The translations under genes were made by a program, and so were the position numbers. The notes under the pieces were generated by a model, which saw only the letters and a list, made by a program, of their open reading frames with translations, did no database searches and was not told the DNA's origin. This document shows, piece after piece, positions 45,801-53,282 of a stretch of 64,000 bases of DNA (positions are counted from its first letter, which is position 1; the number at the start of each line of letters is the position of its first letter). This DNA comes from Arthrospiribacter ruber (lineage in GTDB: Bacteria > Bacteroidota > Bacteroidia > Cytophagales > Cyclobacteriaceae): NCBI RefSeq assembly GCF_019343195.1, contig NZ_RPHB01000004.1, forward strand, positions 310,001 to 374,000. Reading direction: 5' to 3'.

Positions 45801-45946
45801 CCATCAAAAACATACCTGGCTATCAGGTCCGTTTCGCCTATTCCATCCAAAATCTGATCCCCTTCCTGAGCAAAAGATGACTCATAACCTTGCAGGAAAA
45901 TACAGATGACTAAAACGTATTTGGTAAATGAATTTTTCAATATCAT
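42887..45946 (-). CDS. GH127 beta-L-arabinofuranosidase-like enzyme with LamG domain
   Basis: About 1019 residues from ATG 45946, which exposes the signal peptide (MILKNSFTKYVLVICIFLQGYESSFAQ). A laminin-G/concanavalin-like binding domain (about 40-250) is followed by a bacterial Ig-like module (about 300-365, LVRVIWPAP...GLYTVKGKV). The GH127-type (DUF1680) (alpha/alpha)6 barrel then begins (about 370 on, FRHAFDQPQPE, WDSQETKLRGHATGHYL). The zinc/Cys active site known from bifidobacterial HypBA1 is visible: E748 and C750 in GGQNETCATYN, and adjacent C818-C819 in GFTCCNGTSIE. Family enzymes release beta-L-arabinofuranose, notably from hydroxyproline-linked arabino-oligosaccharides. It lies 104 bp after the S9 peptidase gene. 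Confidence 0.88.
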   Translation of the reverse strand: MILKNSFTKYVLVICIFLQGYESSFAQEGDQILDGIGETDLIARYVFDGDLKDWSRNNLHASTYSENVEFEADERFGKVLSMTRKKGENLILPSEILSNVESLSISAWVYLRSDKSGQYLLDFSTNGKSYFAAFPTGVGGDSNFKINIEDHKGKSKSISGDSVPLNKWVHLVFVYDIPSKAFKTYVDSKQIKETPELENELLRIFNSENLKNPTISLGGSATPEAESLDALLHDVRFYRVPLANRQVASIYFNAFRDVNQNIAHSKKVEDDLPDYPEDEAKLYNVFLSNVEDIKVETEVGSLPRLPSHVKGSYVDDLNGPLVRVIWPAPKDNELVSKEGLYTVKGKVPGTDFEPVATVSVKAKTNSSPPKQKLELFKLHQINLEEDQTGQKTKFIENRDKFLLTLAETEPNSFLYMFRHAFDQPQPENAVPLGVWDSQETKLRGHATGHYLTAIAQAYASTGYDEALQQNFLDKMDYMVNVLYDLSKLSGNKVNGKGNEDPVLVPKGPGKSDFDSDLSDEGIRSDYWNWGKGYISAYPPDQFIMLEKGATYGGQKNQIWAPYYTLHKILAGLIDIYKVSGNEKALEIAKGMGEWVYTRLDALPQETLIKMWNTYIAGEFGGMNETMATLYEITQDPRFLKGAQLFDNIQMFFGDAEYSHGLAKNVDTFRGLHANQHIPQVVGSLEMYRVSAKDEYFRVADNYWFKAVNDYMYSIGGVAGARNPANAECFIAEPATLYENGFSSGGQNETCATYNMLKLTGNLFLFEQRGELMDYFERGLYNHILASVAEDSPANTYHVPLRPGSIKHFGNAKMTGFTCCNGTSIESNTKLQQSIYYKSIEENAVYVNLFIPSTLDWEERNIKIKQATSFPKEDKTQLLVEGEGEFVLHLRVPSWAKKGYHVSINGKEIQLDVKPGSYIAISRFWKDGDKVDLRMPFDFYLDPVMDQPNIASLFYGPILLAAQESDARKEWRKISFDKKDIGKSIKGNPAELTFTIDGVEFKPFYDTYGRHSVYLDVELK

Positions 45947-46050
45947 GTTTTTACTAATTGTATCTATTACATTTTTAAGTTTGACAATACTGCTTTGAAT
46001 AGGATTCAATGAAATTATCCAATTCTAATAAAGATTGCTATTTTATTCTT

Positions 46051-48288
46051 TTAATTCCATGCCGGTGGTTCGGAACCCAGCAAGTTTCTCACAAAAAAAT
46101 CCCTTCTTTTACGTTCCCCATAACTTCCACCGGAACTATGTCCCATTCCTGGTACCATGATAAACTCAAAATCCTTCATTTCTTCTATAAGCGCATCCGC
46201 AAACTGGTACGTTGAGGCCGGGTCTACATTATCATCCAATTCCCCGACAATGAGTAGCAATTTGCCTTCAAGAAGGTCTGCATTGACTGTATTGGAACAT
46301 GCTTCGTAATGCGGACCAATTTTCCCCATCCATTGTTCATTCCACCAAATTTTATCCATTCGGTTATCATGACAACCGCATGAAGCAACAGCTACTTTAT
46401 AGAAATCATTGTGAAAAACCAAAGCACCGGCAGCATTTTGACCACCGGCAGAAGTTCCAAATATTCCTACCCTATCTATATCCATGTAAGGCCTGGATTT
46501 AGCAGCTTCGGTAATCCAAATTTTCCTATCTGGAAATCCTGCATCCTTTAAATCTTGGTAACAGACATCATGAAAAGCCTTGGATCGGTTGGAGGTCCCC
46601 ATTCCGTCGATCTGCACCACTATGAAACCCAATTCAGCTAGTTCATTTAATCCATAATAATTGGGTCTAAAAAACTTAGGCACATGCGAACTGTGTGGAC
46701 CCGCATAGATGTATTCTATAACAGGGTACTTTTTTAAAGGATCGAAATTGCTGGGCTTTATGATCAATCCCCAAATATCAGTTGAGCCATCCCTTCCCGT
46801 AGTATGGAATATTTCCGGCGCAGTCCATCCTGCCTCTTCTATGGCTGAAATATCAGCGGTTTCAACCGTATGAAGCTCATTAACTTTCTTTCCCAACGAA
46901 TACACTTTTGACACAGGCGGTCTATCCTGTCTGCTATATGTTGCGATAAAATGACTGCGATCAGGGGAAAGACTAATTGAATAATTGGCATCCTCCTTTG
47001 TAAGAACTTCAAAACCTGAACCATCCAAATTAATCCTACAAAAATGGGTGTGGTATGGATCTTCTTGAGAATTCATTCCACTTGCTAAAAACAATACACT
47101 TCGGGTTTCCTCATTGACCTCCAGCACTTCCCTGACTACCCATTCACCCTTTGTGATCTGATTGATAACACGGCCTTCTTTGCCTTCATACAGATATAGA
47201 TGTCTAAATCCATCTCTTTCCGAAGACCAAATGATTTCACTTCCATTATTGAGGTCCTTCCTATAATACTTTCCACTGTAATCTATAAAAGTTGGACTCT
47301 CTTCCTTTATAAGGTTTTTGATACTGCCGTCACTGTACATACTGTAAACTGCATACTCCTGATGCCCACGCTGATTGTACTCAAAGGTGATAGATTGGCT
47401 ATTTTCCCTCCATTCAAGTCTGTGAACAGAATATTGATCCGGAATAAGCTCCAGAGGAAAAAAATGGACCTTATCCATTTCCAAATTGACTATAACAGGT
47501 ATTTTGATCGGCAATGCATCTCCTGGCTTTCTGTAATCTCTTTCATGCAATTTTGGTTGTAATTGCTCTTTGGGTGTAGATTCCAGAAGGTAAAGCTTTC
47601 TGACTTCAGCAGGCCTTATTTTTGTGAGCGCAATCTTTTTACCATCCGGAGACCATTTGATATCAACAGCATAGTACTCTCCAGGCGATCCATCAAATGT
47701 CAATTGCTTTTCCTCTTCCCCATCCTTTAGGTATAGGTTATGGTCTTTTATATATGCTGATAAACTTTTGTCCGGGCTCAAGACCGGATCCCCATCTTTG
47801 TCATCAGTGCTCTGTCCCCAATACCTTCTTGTTGCATTATTTATTTTCTCTTTTTTCAACAGTTCACCAGTATCGGTTATAAAATCCCATTCATAACCTT
47901 CAAACCTGAATTTCACTAGATTTTCATCAATGTCATACTCAACGATTGAAATACCAAGATTATCTTCCTTTACTTCAATTCCTTCGAAGGAATTTAGAGC
48001 GGAAACAAGGACTTTATTTTCAAATAACCTGGATTTATTACCTGTATTTACTTCAAATTTCCAAAACTCATTTCCCAATGGAGTTGCTTTTGAATACCAA
48101 AAAAATCCCCCTTCTTTTGTCCAGGAAAACGAACTTGGGGAGTTATATACCTTCGAGAAGCTTTCCTTTACTTGCTCAGCTCTAAGGTAGTCTTCTTTAA
48201 GCCCTTGGGAAAAAGCATTCCAAACAAATCCTCCAACTAAGCATAAAATCATTGAGGATTTGACTAAATTTCTACAGAATAAACTCAT
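46051..48288 (-). CDS. Secreted S9-family serine peptidase (DPP IV-like architecture)
   Basis: About 745 residues from ATG 48288, giving a signal peptide (MSLFCRNLVKSSMILCLVGGFVWNAFSQ). An N-terminal beta-propeller (about 50-480: WSPDGKKIALTK, LSPDRSHFIATYS) precedes an alpha/beta-hydrolase domain. The catalytic triad is S613 in GTSAGG, Asp in VGELDDNVDP (about 685), and H717 in PGMGHSSGG. This is the dipeptidyl-peptidase IV arrangement, which removes Xaa-Pro dipeptides. The paired Glu motif (EEE after W-x-Y) that holds the substrate N-terminus in true DPP IV is not visible; the expected region reads GEYYAVDIKW. Specificity may therefore differ. It sits inside the glycan locus, 83 bp after susD. 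Confidence 0.87.
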   Translation of the reverse strand: MSLFCRNLVKSSMILCLVGGFVWNAFSQGLKEDYLRAEQVKESFSKVYNSPSSFSWTKEGGFFWYSKATPLGNEFWKFEVNTGNKSRLFENKVLVSALNSFEGIEVKEDNLGISIVEYDIDENLVKFRFEGYEWDFITDTGELLKKEKINNATRRYWGQSTDDKDGDPVLSPDKSLSAYIKDHNLYLKDGEEEKQLTFDGSPGEYYAVDIKWSPDGKKIALTKIRPAEVRKLYLLESTPKEQLQPKLHERDYRKPGDALPIKIPVIVNLEMDKVHFFPLELIPDQYSVHRLEWRENSQSITFEYNQRGHQEYAVYSMYSDGSIKNLIKEESPTFIDYSGKYYRKDLNNGSEIIWSSERDGFRHLYLYEGKEGRVINQITKGEWVVREVLEVNEETRSVLFLASGMNSQEDPYHTHFCRINLDGSGFEVLTKEDANYSISLSPDRSHFIATYSRQDRPPVSKVYSLGKKVNELHTVETADISAIEEAGWTAPEIFHTTGRDGSTDIWGLIIKPSNFDPLKKYPVIEYIYAGPHSSHVPKFFRPNYYGLNELAELGFIVVQIDGMGTSNRSKAFHDVCYQDLKDAGFPDRKIWITEAAKSRPYMDIDRVGIFGTSAGGQNAAGALVFHNDFYKVAVASCGCHDNRMDKIWWNEQWMGKIGPHYEACSNTVNADLLEGKLLLIVGELDDNVDPASTYQFADALIEEMKDFEFIMVPGMGHSSGGSYGERKRRDFFVRNLLGSEPPAWN

Positions 48289-48322
48289 TTGACTGGGATT
48301 CAATTCATGTTTTTTTATATAA

Positions 48323-48354
48323 GAATACCCTGCAACAGCAATCACAGGGTATTC
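48323..48354 (-). terminator. Hairpin after susD
   Basis: Perfect 10-bp stem GAATACCCTG / CAGGGTATTC with a 12-nt loop, 17 bp past the susD stop. On the minus strand the following U-run is poor, so it may attenuate rather than fully stop transcription into the peptidase gene. Confidence 0.6.
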
Positions 48355-48371
48355 TTTAAATAACAACCAAA

Positions 48372-49973
48372 TCAATTATAACCTGGGTTTTGATTTAGGT
48401 TTGGGTTGGCGTCGATTGCAGGTTGCGGTATAGGAAAGATAGTCCTATGGTTACCATTAGGTCTATGAGTCAACCATGATTTGCTGGTAAACACACCAAA
48501 CCTTATTAGGTCTTGCCTTCTATGGAACTCAGCTGCAAATTCGTAACCCAACTCATCCAGAAATCTTCCATACTGAACATCGTCACCACCTTCCAGGCTT
48601 ACGATACTACCTGACTCATAATTTCCATATTGATACCTACTACCCTGCATTAATTCAGCACCAGTTACAACTGCGTCATCGGGATTTTCAAATGAACGCA
48701 TCCTAACTTCAGTGACAATTTGAGCCGCTGCATCAGCATTTCCTGTTCTTAGCAAACTTTCAGCTTTGATCATTAATGCATCTGCATATCTGAAAAATGG
48801 AACATCATTGCTTAGAGGACCGACCGAACCAATTTCAATTTCATATTTTCCGACTCTGTACCCTTCATACTCTCTGGTTGCATCTACACTACCCATTGTA
48901 TTTTGGTAGTCTAACTGCACTTCTCTCAAGGAAGGATCCATAGAGTTGAAAATTGGCTGACCGCTGAGTGAAAACTGAGGCCCTCTAATCCATATATCAA
49001 ATCTGCTATCCCCTTCTTCATAAGTATCGATGAACTGAGGAATAGCTGCACTACCTCCCCATGGAGCAGTCCCAAGATTGTATGTAGCTGCACTTGCAGG
49101 GTGAAGTGTTTTCCAATGGTAGTGGAACCATCCTGCTCTGGTCTCATCAAAAATTACAGAGAAAATCTGCTCCCTGGAGGATTGGTTATTGGTGACAAAA
49201 TTTGTATGATAATTAGGTTCAAGAATATACAGTCCCGAGTTGATGATGTCGTCTACCTGAGCTATTGCTTGCTGATATTTAGCTTCTCCAATATATACTT
49301 CCGCATTTAGGTAAATTTTTGCTAAAATCATCTTAGCAGCCCACTTGTTCATTTTTCCATAGACCTTCTCTTCAGGAATAATATCCATAATATCCAGTAG
49401 TTCTGCCTCAATGAAATCAAACACCTCTCTGCGGCTAGACTGTGACGGAAGCTCATCCGGAGTGAGCAGGTTTTCTTCCGTCACTATCGGTACATTTCCA
49501 AATGCATCCACCAATAAGTAATAGTAAAATGCTCTCAGCGCTCTAAGCTCACTGACCAATACGGGAATATTTTCACCTTCAATCGTTTGGTAATTCAGCA
49601 AAGCATTGTTCAGAATATTTAGAGAACCATAAGCCCTGTTCCATAATCCGGACGGATGGGATTGAAAAGCATTCCAGGTATGCATATGCATATTCCGATA
49701 AACACCTCCATCTATCCAACCATTTGGTCTAGCTGGTGTCACTATAGCATCTGAGCACTCTTCTACCAAGTCAAAATAACCATGCCATCCATAAAGCAAA
49801 TCTGTAAGCCTTGTATATACAGGGGCGGTCAATGCTGCCAGAACCTCAGGGGAAGAACCTAAATCTTCCTCCACTAACACATTATATGGCCTTTCACTCA
49901 AATCCGTACATGCCATCGTTGACAAAAGAATTAAAGCGAGAATTTTATATGATTTTTTAATTATCTTTTTCAT
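48372..49973 (-). CDS. SusD/RagB-family glycan-binding lipoprotein
   Basis: 533 residues. The lipoprotein signal ends in LLSTMAC and is followed by the acidic TDLSE, a surface-export pattern. Helical TPR-like repeats form most of the protein (e.g. SELRALRAFYYYLLVDAFGNVPIV, AAKMILAKIYLNAEVYIGEAKYQ). The C-terminus RHDLIRFG-type segment (RRQDLIRFGVFTSKSW), followed by a GYN tail, is typical of the family. It forms the lid over the SusC channel and binds the ligand. It is 12 bp downstream of susC. Confidence 0.96.
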   Translation of the reverse strand: MKKIIKKSYKILALILLSTMACTDLSERPYNVLVEEDLGSSPEVLAALTAPVYTRLTDLLYGWHGYFDLVEECSDAIVTPARPNGWIDGGVYRNMHMHTWNAFQSHPSGLWNRAYGSLNILNNALLNYQTIEGENIPVLVSELRALRAFYYYLLVDAFGNVPIVTEENLLTPDELPSQSSRREVFDFIEAELLDIMDIIPEEKVYGKMNKWAAKMILAKIYLNAEVYIGEAKYQQAIAQVDDIINSGLYILEPNYHTNFVTNNQSSREQIFSVIFDETRAGWFHYHWKTLHPASAATYNLGTAPWGGSAAIPQFIDTYEEGDSRFDIWIRGPQFSLSGQPIFNSMDPSLREVQLDYQNTMGSVDATREYEGYRVGKYEIEIGSVGPLSNDVPFFRYADALMIKAESLLRTGNADAAAQIVTEVRMRSFENPDDAVVTGAELMQGSRYQYGNYESGSIVSLEGGDDVQYGRFLDELGYEFAAEFHRRQDLIRFGVFTSKSWLTHRPNGNHRTIFPIPQPAIDANPNLNQNPGYN

Positions 49974-49985
49974 AGTTCTATATTT

Positions 49986-52900
49986 TTAGAATCGTATGTC
50001 CGTTCCTATTGTAAAAGTCCTAAGTGTAGGATACTTGTCACGTCCGTCATTACCGGGATCCAAGCCAGAACGGGGAACCTCTGGATCCAAACCTTGGTAA
50101 TTGGTGATAACTGCCAGGTTGGAAGCTGCTATATATACTCTTGCACTTTGAAATGCCCTGCTATTGACCGTTGGAAAGGAATAGCCAATAGAAACGTTGT
50201 CAATTTTCCAGAAATCACCGTTTTCGATATAATGACTTACATAAGATTGAGGACTTCTAAGTATCTGACCATCAATAGGGTCAAATGCTGTGTTAAGTCT
50301 GTTGTAGACAATAGTAGGATTTTCATAAAACATCCTTTGAAAATTGAGAATCTGGTAATCGAAAGCCCCTCTCATCGTCAGGTTAAAGTCAAAGTTTCTA
50401 TACCTCACATAATGGTTCCATGCAGCAAAAAATCTAGGTATTCCATTTCCCAAGATCTGTCTGTCATCAGGTGTGGCATCCAATATTGACTTCACTTCTC
50501 CATCTGGTGATTCTATCAACCAAGTACCATTGTTAGCAGGATTTGGGGCATCACTGAGCAAGCCTACACTTTTGTAGCCAAAGAAAGACCCTATTGGCTG
50601 TCCCTCCTCTATTTTGTGGGTACTCATTTGGATAGGATCACCAGTACCTCCTGCAAAGAAAAAGTCATTCTGTAACTGGAACTCTTCACTCGAAAGCCTG
50701 GTCAGCTCATTGGTATTGGTGCTAAAATTGATATTTGTCTTCCATTCGAAATCTTTCTTTGTGACCAAATCAAAGTTCAATGCGAGTTCAATGCCTGTAT
50801 TTCTCATAGCTGCGGCATTGGCAAGAGTAGTACCGACAAGGTTTGGTGGAACTGGAACAGGATAATTGTAAACCAAATCTACAAGTGTCCTATCATAGTA
50901 ATCTATGGTACCACTCATGAAATTTTTCCACAAACTGAATTCAAGGCCAAAATTATACTCAATATTGGTTTCCCAACCTAAATTTGGATTGGGGTTGGCT
51001 ACAGGGTTCAATACACTCTGCCAGTTTTGCCCATCGAAATAAAACTGTGTCGGACTGTAAGAGTACCTGGTCAATGAAGCATATGGATTACTGGAAACAG
51101 AACCTGTTTCTCCATAGCCTGCCCTTAATTTTAAGAATGTAATTGTTGGATTATCCTTCAAAAACCCCTCATTACTGATCGTCCAACCAGCAGAAATTGC
51201 AGGAAACAATCCCCACTTTTGATTGGCTCCAAATACTGAAGATCCTTCATACCTTAAACTACCTAGGATATTGTATTTATCTTTAAATCCGTAACCAGCT
51301 CTTCCAAAAAATCCAATCAGTTTCGAGTCATTCAAAAAAGAGTTTGCCGAAGTTCCTGGCAGGCCCTCCCTAAGCGCACGGCCCTGCTGTATATTTCTGA
51401 AGCTGAATACATCCGATGGGAAATCAAAATTGCTGATGGACATGCCTGTATTGGTCCAATCAATGTAACTGTACCCAATCATCCCCATAATCCTATGGGC
51501 ACCGAAAATCTTTTGGTAATCAGCAGTCAGGTCAAGAAAATTTTCAACTGTAAGAGAGTTACTTACATTTGCCACCCCATTTCTGTTGTCTCTTATGGTC
51601 GAAATATGGTTTCTATTCTGATAGTTACCAAAATCATTGATGGTCCTGTGTTGTGATCCTACTACTTTCAGTTCCAGCTCCTCTACAGGAAAATATGAAA
51701 CCGATCCGGTCAACCACGTCCAATCATTCACATTTCTATAATCCTGCTCCTTGATCAGTGCCAAGGGATTCTCATATTGAAATTGCTCTGGTCTTTCCTG
51801 AAATCTCCCTTCATCATTAAATATCCTGTCGGTCGGATTTCTGATCAAAGCTTGTCTATAGGCCCAGCCTCCAAATCTTCCATCAATATTCTGAATGCCT
51901 TTTAATACATTTAAATTGACACGGACACGGTTGTCTGCAAAGAACTGTGTCAAATCTGTCCGGAATTTAAACTCCTCATTTCCAGAGCCTATGAAAGCAC
52001 CTTGCTCATTTTGATAACTCATGTTGGCCACATACTTGGTCTGTTCGGTTCCGCCACGCACAGAAATATTATGAAAATGGTTCAATGGAGTATTCCTGCT
52101 GATCTCTCCAAACCAATCGGTCTCATAGCCAAGGTCATTGGAAGGATCTATCAGGCCTTGATCGATGTTGTTTCGAAGGTCACTGGCAGACATGAAATCC
52201 GCCGTCCTGACAAAGGTGGAGGTCGCCATAAAGCTGGAATATTCGACGGAAGGCCTGCCTACTTTTCCTTGCTTGGTGGTAATGAGAATAACACCATTTT
52301 TTCCCCTTGCTCCATAAATAGCAGAAGCAGACGCATCTTTTAAGACCTCAACAGACTCAATATCCATAGGAGAAATAACATTCAAACTCCCGGGATACCC
52401 ATCGATCAAAACCAAAGGTGCAGATGACCCAAAAATTGAAGTAATCCCCCTAAGTGATATTTCAACACCTGCTGCCGGATCTCCGGAGGAAGAGCTTATG
52501 GCCAAACCTGCCACTTTTCCTCTTAAGAGTTCACCTGCATTTCTGACAGCACCTGTAATAAATTCCTCAGGTTTGACCTGGGCCACAGAGGAAGTAATAT
52601 CACCCTTTCTCATGGTACCATAGCCAACTACTAAGACCTCATCCATCGATGTTAGGTCCGGCTCTAGCGTTACATTTATTGTACTGGAAGCTCCCACCAC
52701 TACTTCCTGATTTTGATAACCGATGTAACTGAATACCAAGACTGCTCCTTGGTCCGGGACATCGAGTACATATTGCCCATCCAGATCTGTTGCCGTTCCT
52801 CTTGTGGAGCCCTTGATCAAAATACTCACACCAGGCATGGGAAGGTTGTCTTCAGATGATATCACAGTACCTCTGATAGTCCTTTCATAAGGAGTTTCAG

Positions 52901-53027
52901 CATCCATTTTGTCTCCAGACCTAATATTAAAGTCTGCTTCTGTGTCCGCCTTGAGCGGCAGGGTAAACCCAAGCCAAATCAAGGAAAGTATCACTATTTT
53001 GTGATACAGTTTAGTAAAGTTCTTCAT
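49986..53027 (-). CDS. SusC/RagA-family TonB-dependent outer-membrane importer
   Basis: 1013 residues, the usual length. After a signal peptide (to about 28) comes a carboxypeptidase-regulatory-like domain (about 48-125: GTVISSEDNLPMPGVSILIKG). Next are the TonB-box region (EVLVVGYGT) and a plug domain (about 140-270: LRGKVAGLAISSSSGDPA, EVLKDASASAIYGARGKNGVILITTK). A 22-strand beta-barrel ends the protein (...DKYPTLRTFTIGTDIRF). With SusD it imports large oligosaccharides or glycopeptides using TonB energy. It is preceded by a conserved promoter-like motif at 53109-53138. Confidence 0.97.
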   Translation of the reverse strand: MKNFTKLYHKIVILSLIWLGFTLPLKADTEADFNIRSGDKMDAETPYERTIRGTVISSEDNLPMPGVSILIKGSTRGTATDLDGQYVLDVPDQGAVLVFSYIGYQNQEVVVGASSTINVTLEPDLTSMDEVLVVGYGTMRKGDITSSVAQVKPEEFITGAVRNAGELLRGKVAGLAISSSSGDPAAGVEISLRGITSIFGSSAPLVLIDGYPGSLNVISPMDIESVEVLKDASASAIYGARGKNGVILITTKQGKVGRPSVEYSSFMATSTFVRTADFMSASDLRNNIDQGLIDPSNDLGYETDWFGEISRNTPLNHFHNISVRGGTEQTKYVANMSYQNEQGAFIGSGNEEFKFRTDLTQFFADNRVRVNLNVLKGIQNIDGRFGGWAYRQALIRNPTDRIFNDEGRFQERPEQFQYENPLALIKEQDYRNVNDWTWLTGSVSYFPVEELELKVVGSQHRTINDFGNYQNRNHISTIRDNRNGVANVSNSLTVENFLDLTADYQKIFGAHRIMGMIGYSYIDWTNTGMSISNFDFPSDVFSFRNIQQGRALREGLPGTSANSFLNDSKLIGFFGRAGYGFKDKYNILGSLRYEGSSVFGANQKWGLFPAISAGWTISNEGFLKDNPTITFLKLRAGYGETGSVSSNPYASLTRYSYSPTQFYFDGQNWQSVLNPVANPNPNLGWETNIEYNFGLEFSLWKNFMSGTIDYYDRTLVDLVYNYPVPVPPNLVGTTLANAAAMRNTGIELALNFDLVTKKDFEWKTNINFSTNTNELTRLSSEEFQLQNDFFFAGGTGDPIQMSTHKIEEGQPIGSFFGYKSVGLLSDAPNPANNGTWLIESPDGEVKSILDATPDDRQILGNGIPRFFAAWNHYVRYRNFDFNLTMRGAFDYQILNFQRMFYENPTIVYNRLNTAFDPIDGQILRSPQSYVSHYIENGDFWKIDNVSIGYSFPTVNSRAFQSARVYIAASNLAVITNYQGLDPEVPRSGLDPGNDGRDKYPTLRTFTIGTDIRF

Positions 53028-53107
53028 AAGTAATTTAGTAAAGGTTAAGGTTATTTAATTTGGTTTATATCTCTGCTTCAGCTTTTTAACTCATCCAAAG
53101 CATCTAT

Positions 53108-53138
53108 TAAATGTACCTAAAACACTTATTCACAAAAA
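53108..53138 (-). promoter_or_regulatory. Promoter/operator of susC, shared with the DUF5695 gene
   Basis: On the minus strand TTTTTG, a 17-bp spacer, then TACATTTA approximates the Bacteroidota minus-33/minus-7 pair. The spacer and minus-7 box contain AATAAGTGTTTT, three variable bases, TACATTT (53109-53130). This matches 19 of 22 bases of the sequence upstream of the DUF5695 gene at 56075-56096. It is about 80 bp upstream of the susC start. Confidence 0.5.
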
Positions 53139-53229
53139 GAACCTTATTGATGTAAAATAATACAATCTTGATTTATTTTAACATTTTTAAACATTTAAAT
53201 AATTATTTAGTTTTTTAATTAAAAAAAAT

Positions 53230-53254
53230 AAGGAACATGCACTGCATGTTCCTT
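53230..53254 (-). terminator. Terminator after the DUF5695 gene
   Basis: AAGGAACATG / CATGTTCCTT stem with a 5-nt loop. On the minus strand it runs into a long U-run, 29 bp past the stop. Confidence 0.85.
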
Positions 53255-53282
53255 ATCCAAACAATTATTACCCTATAAAATT

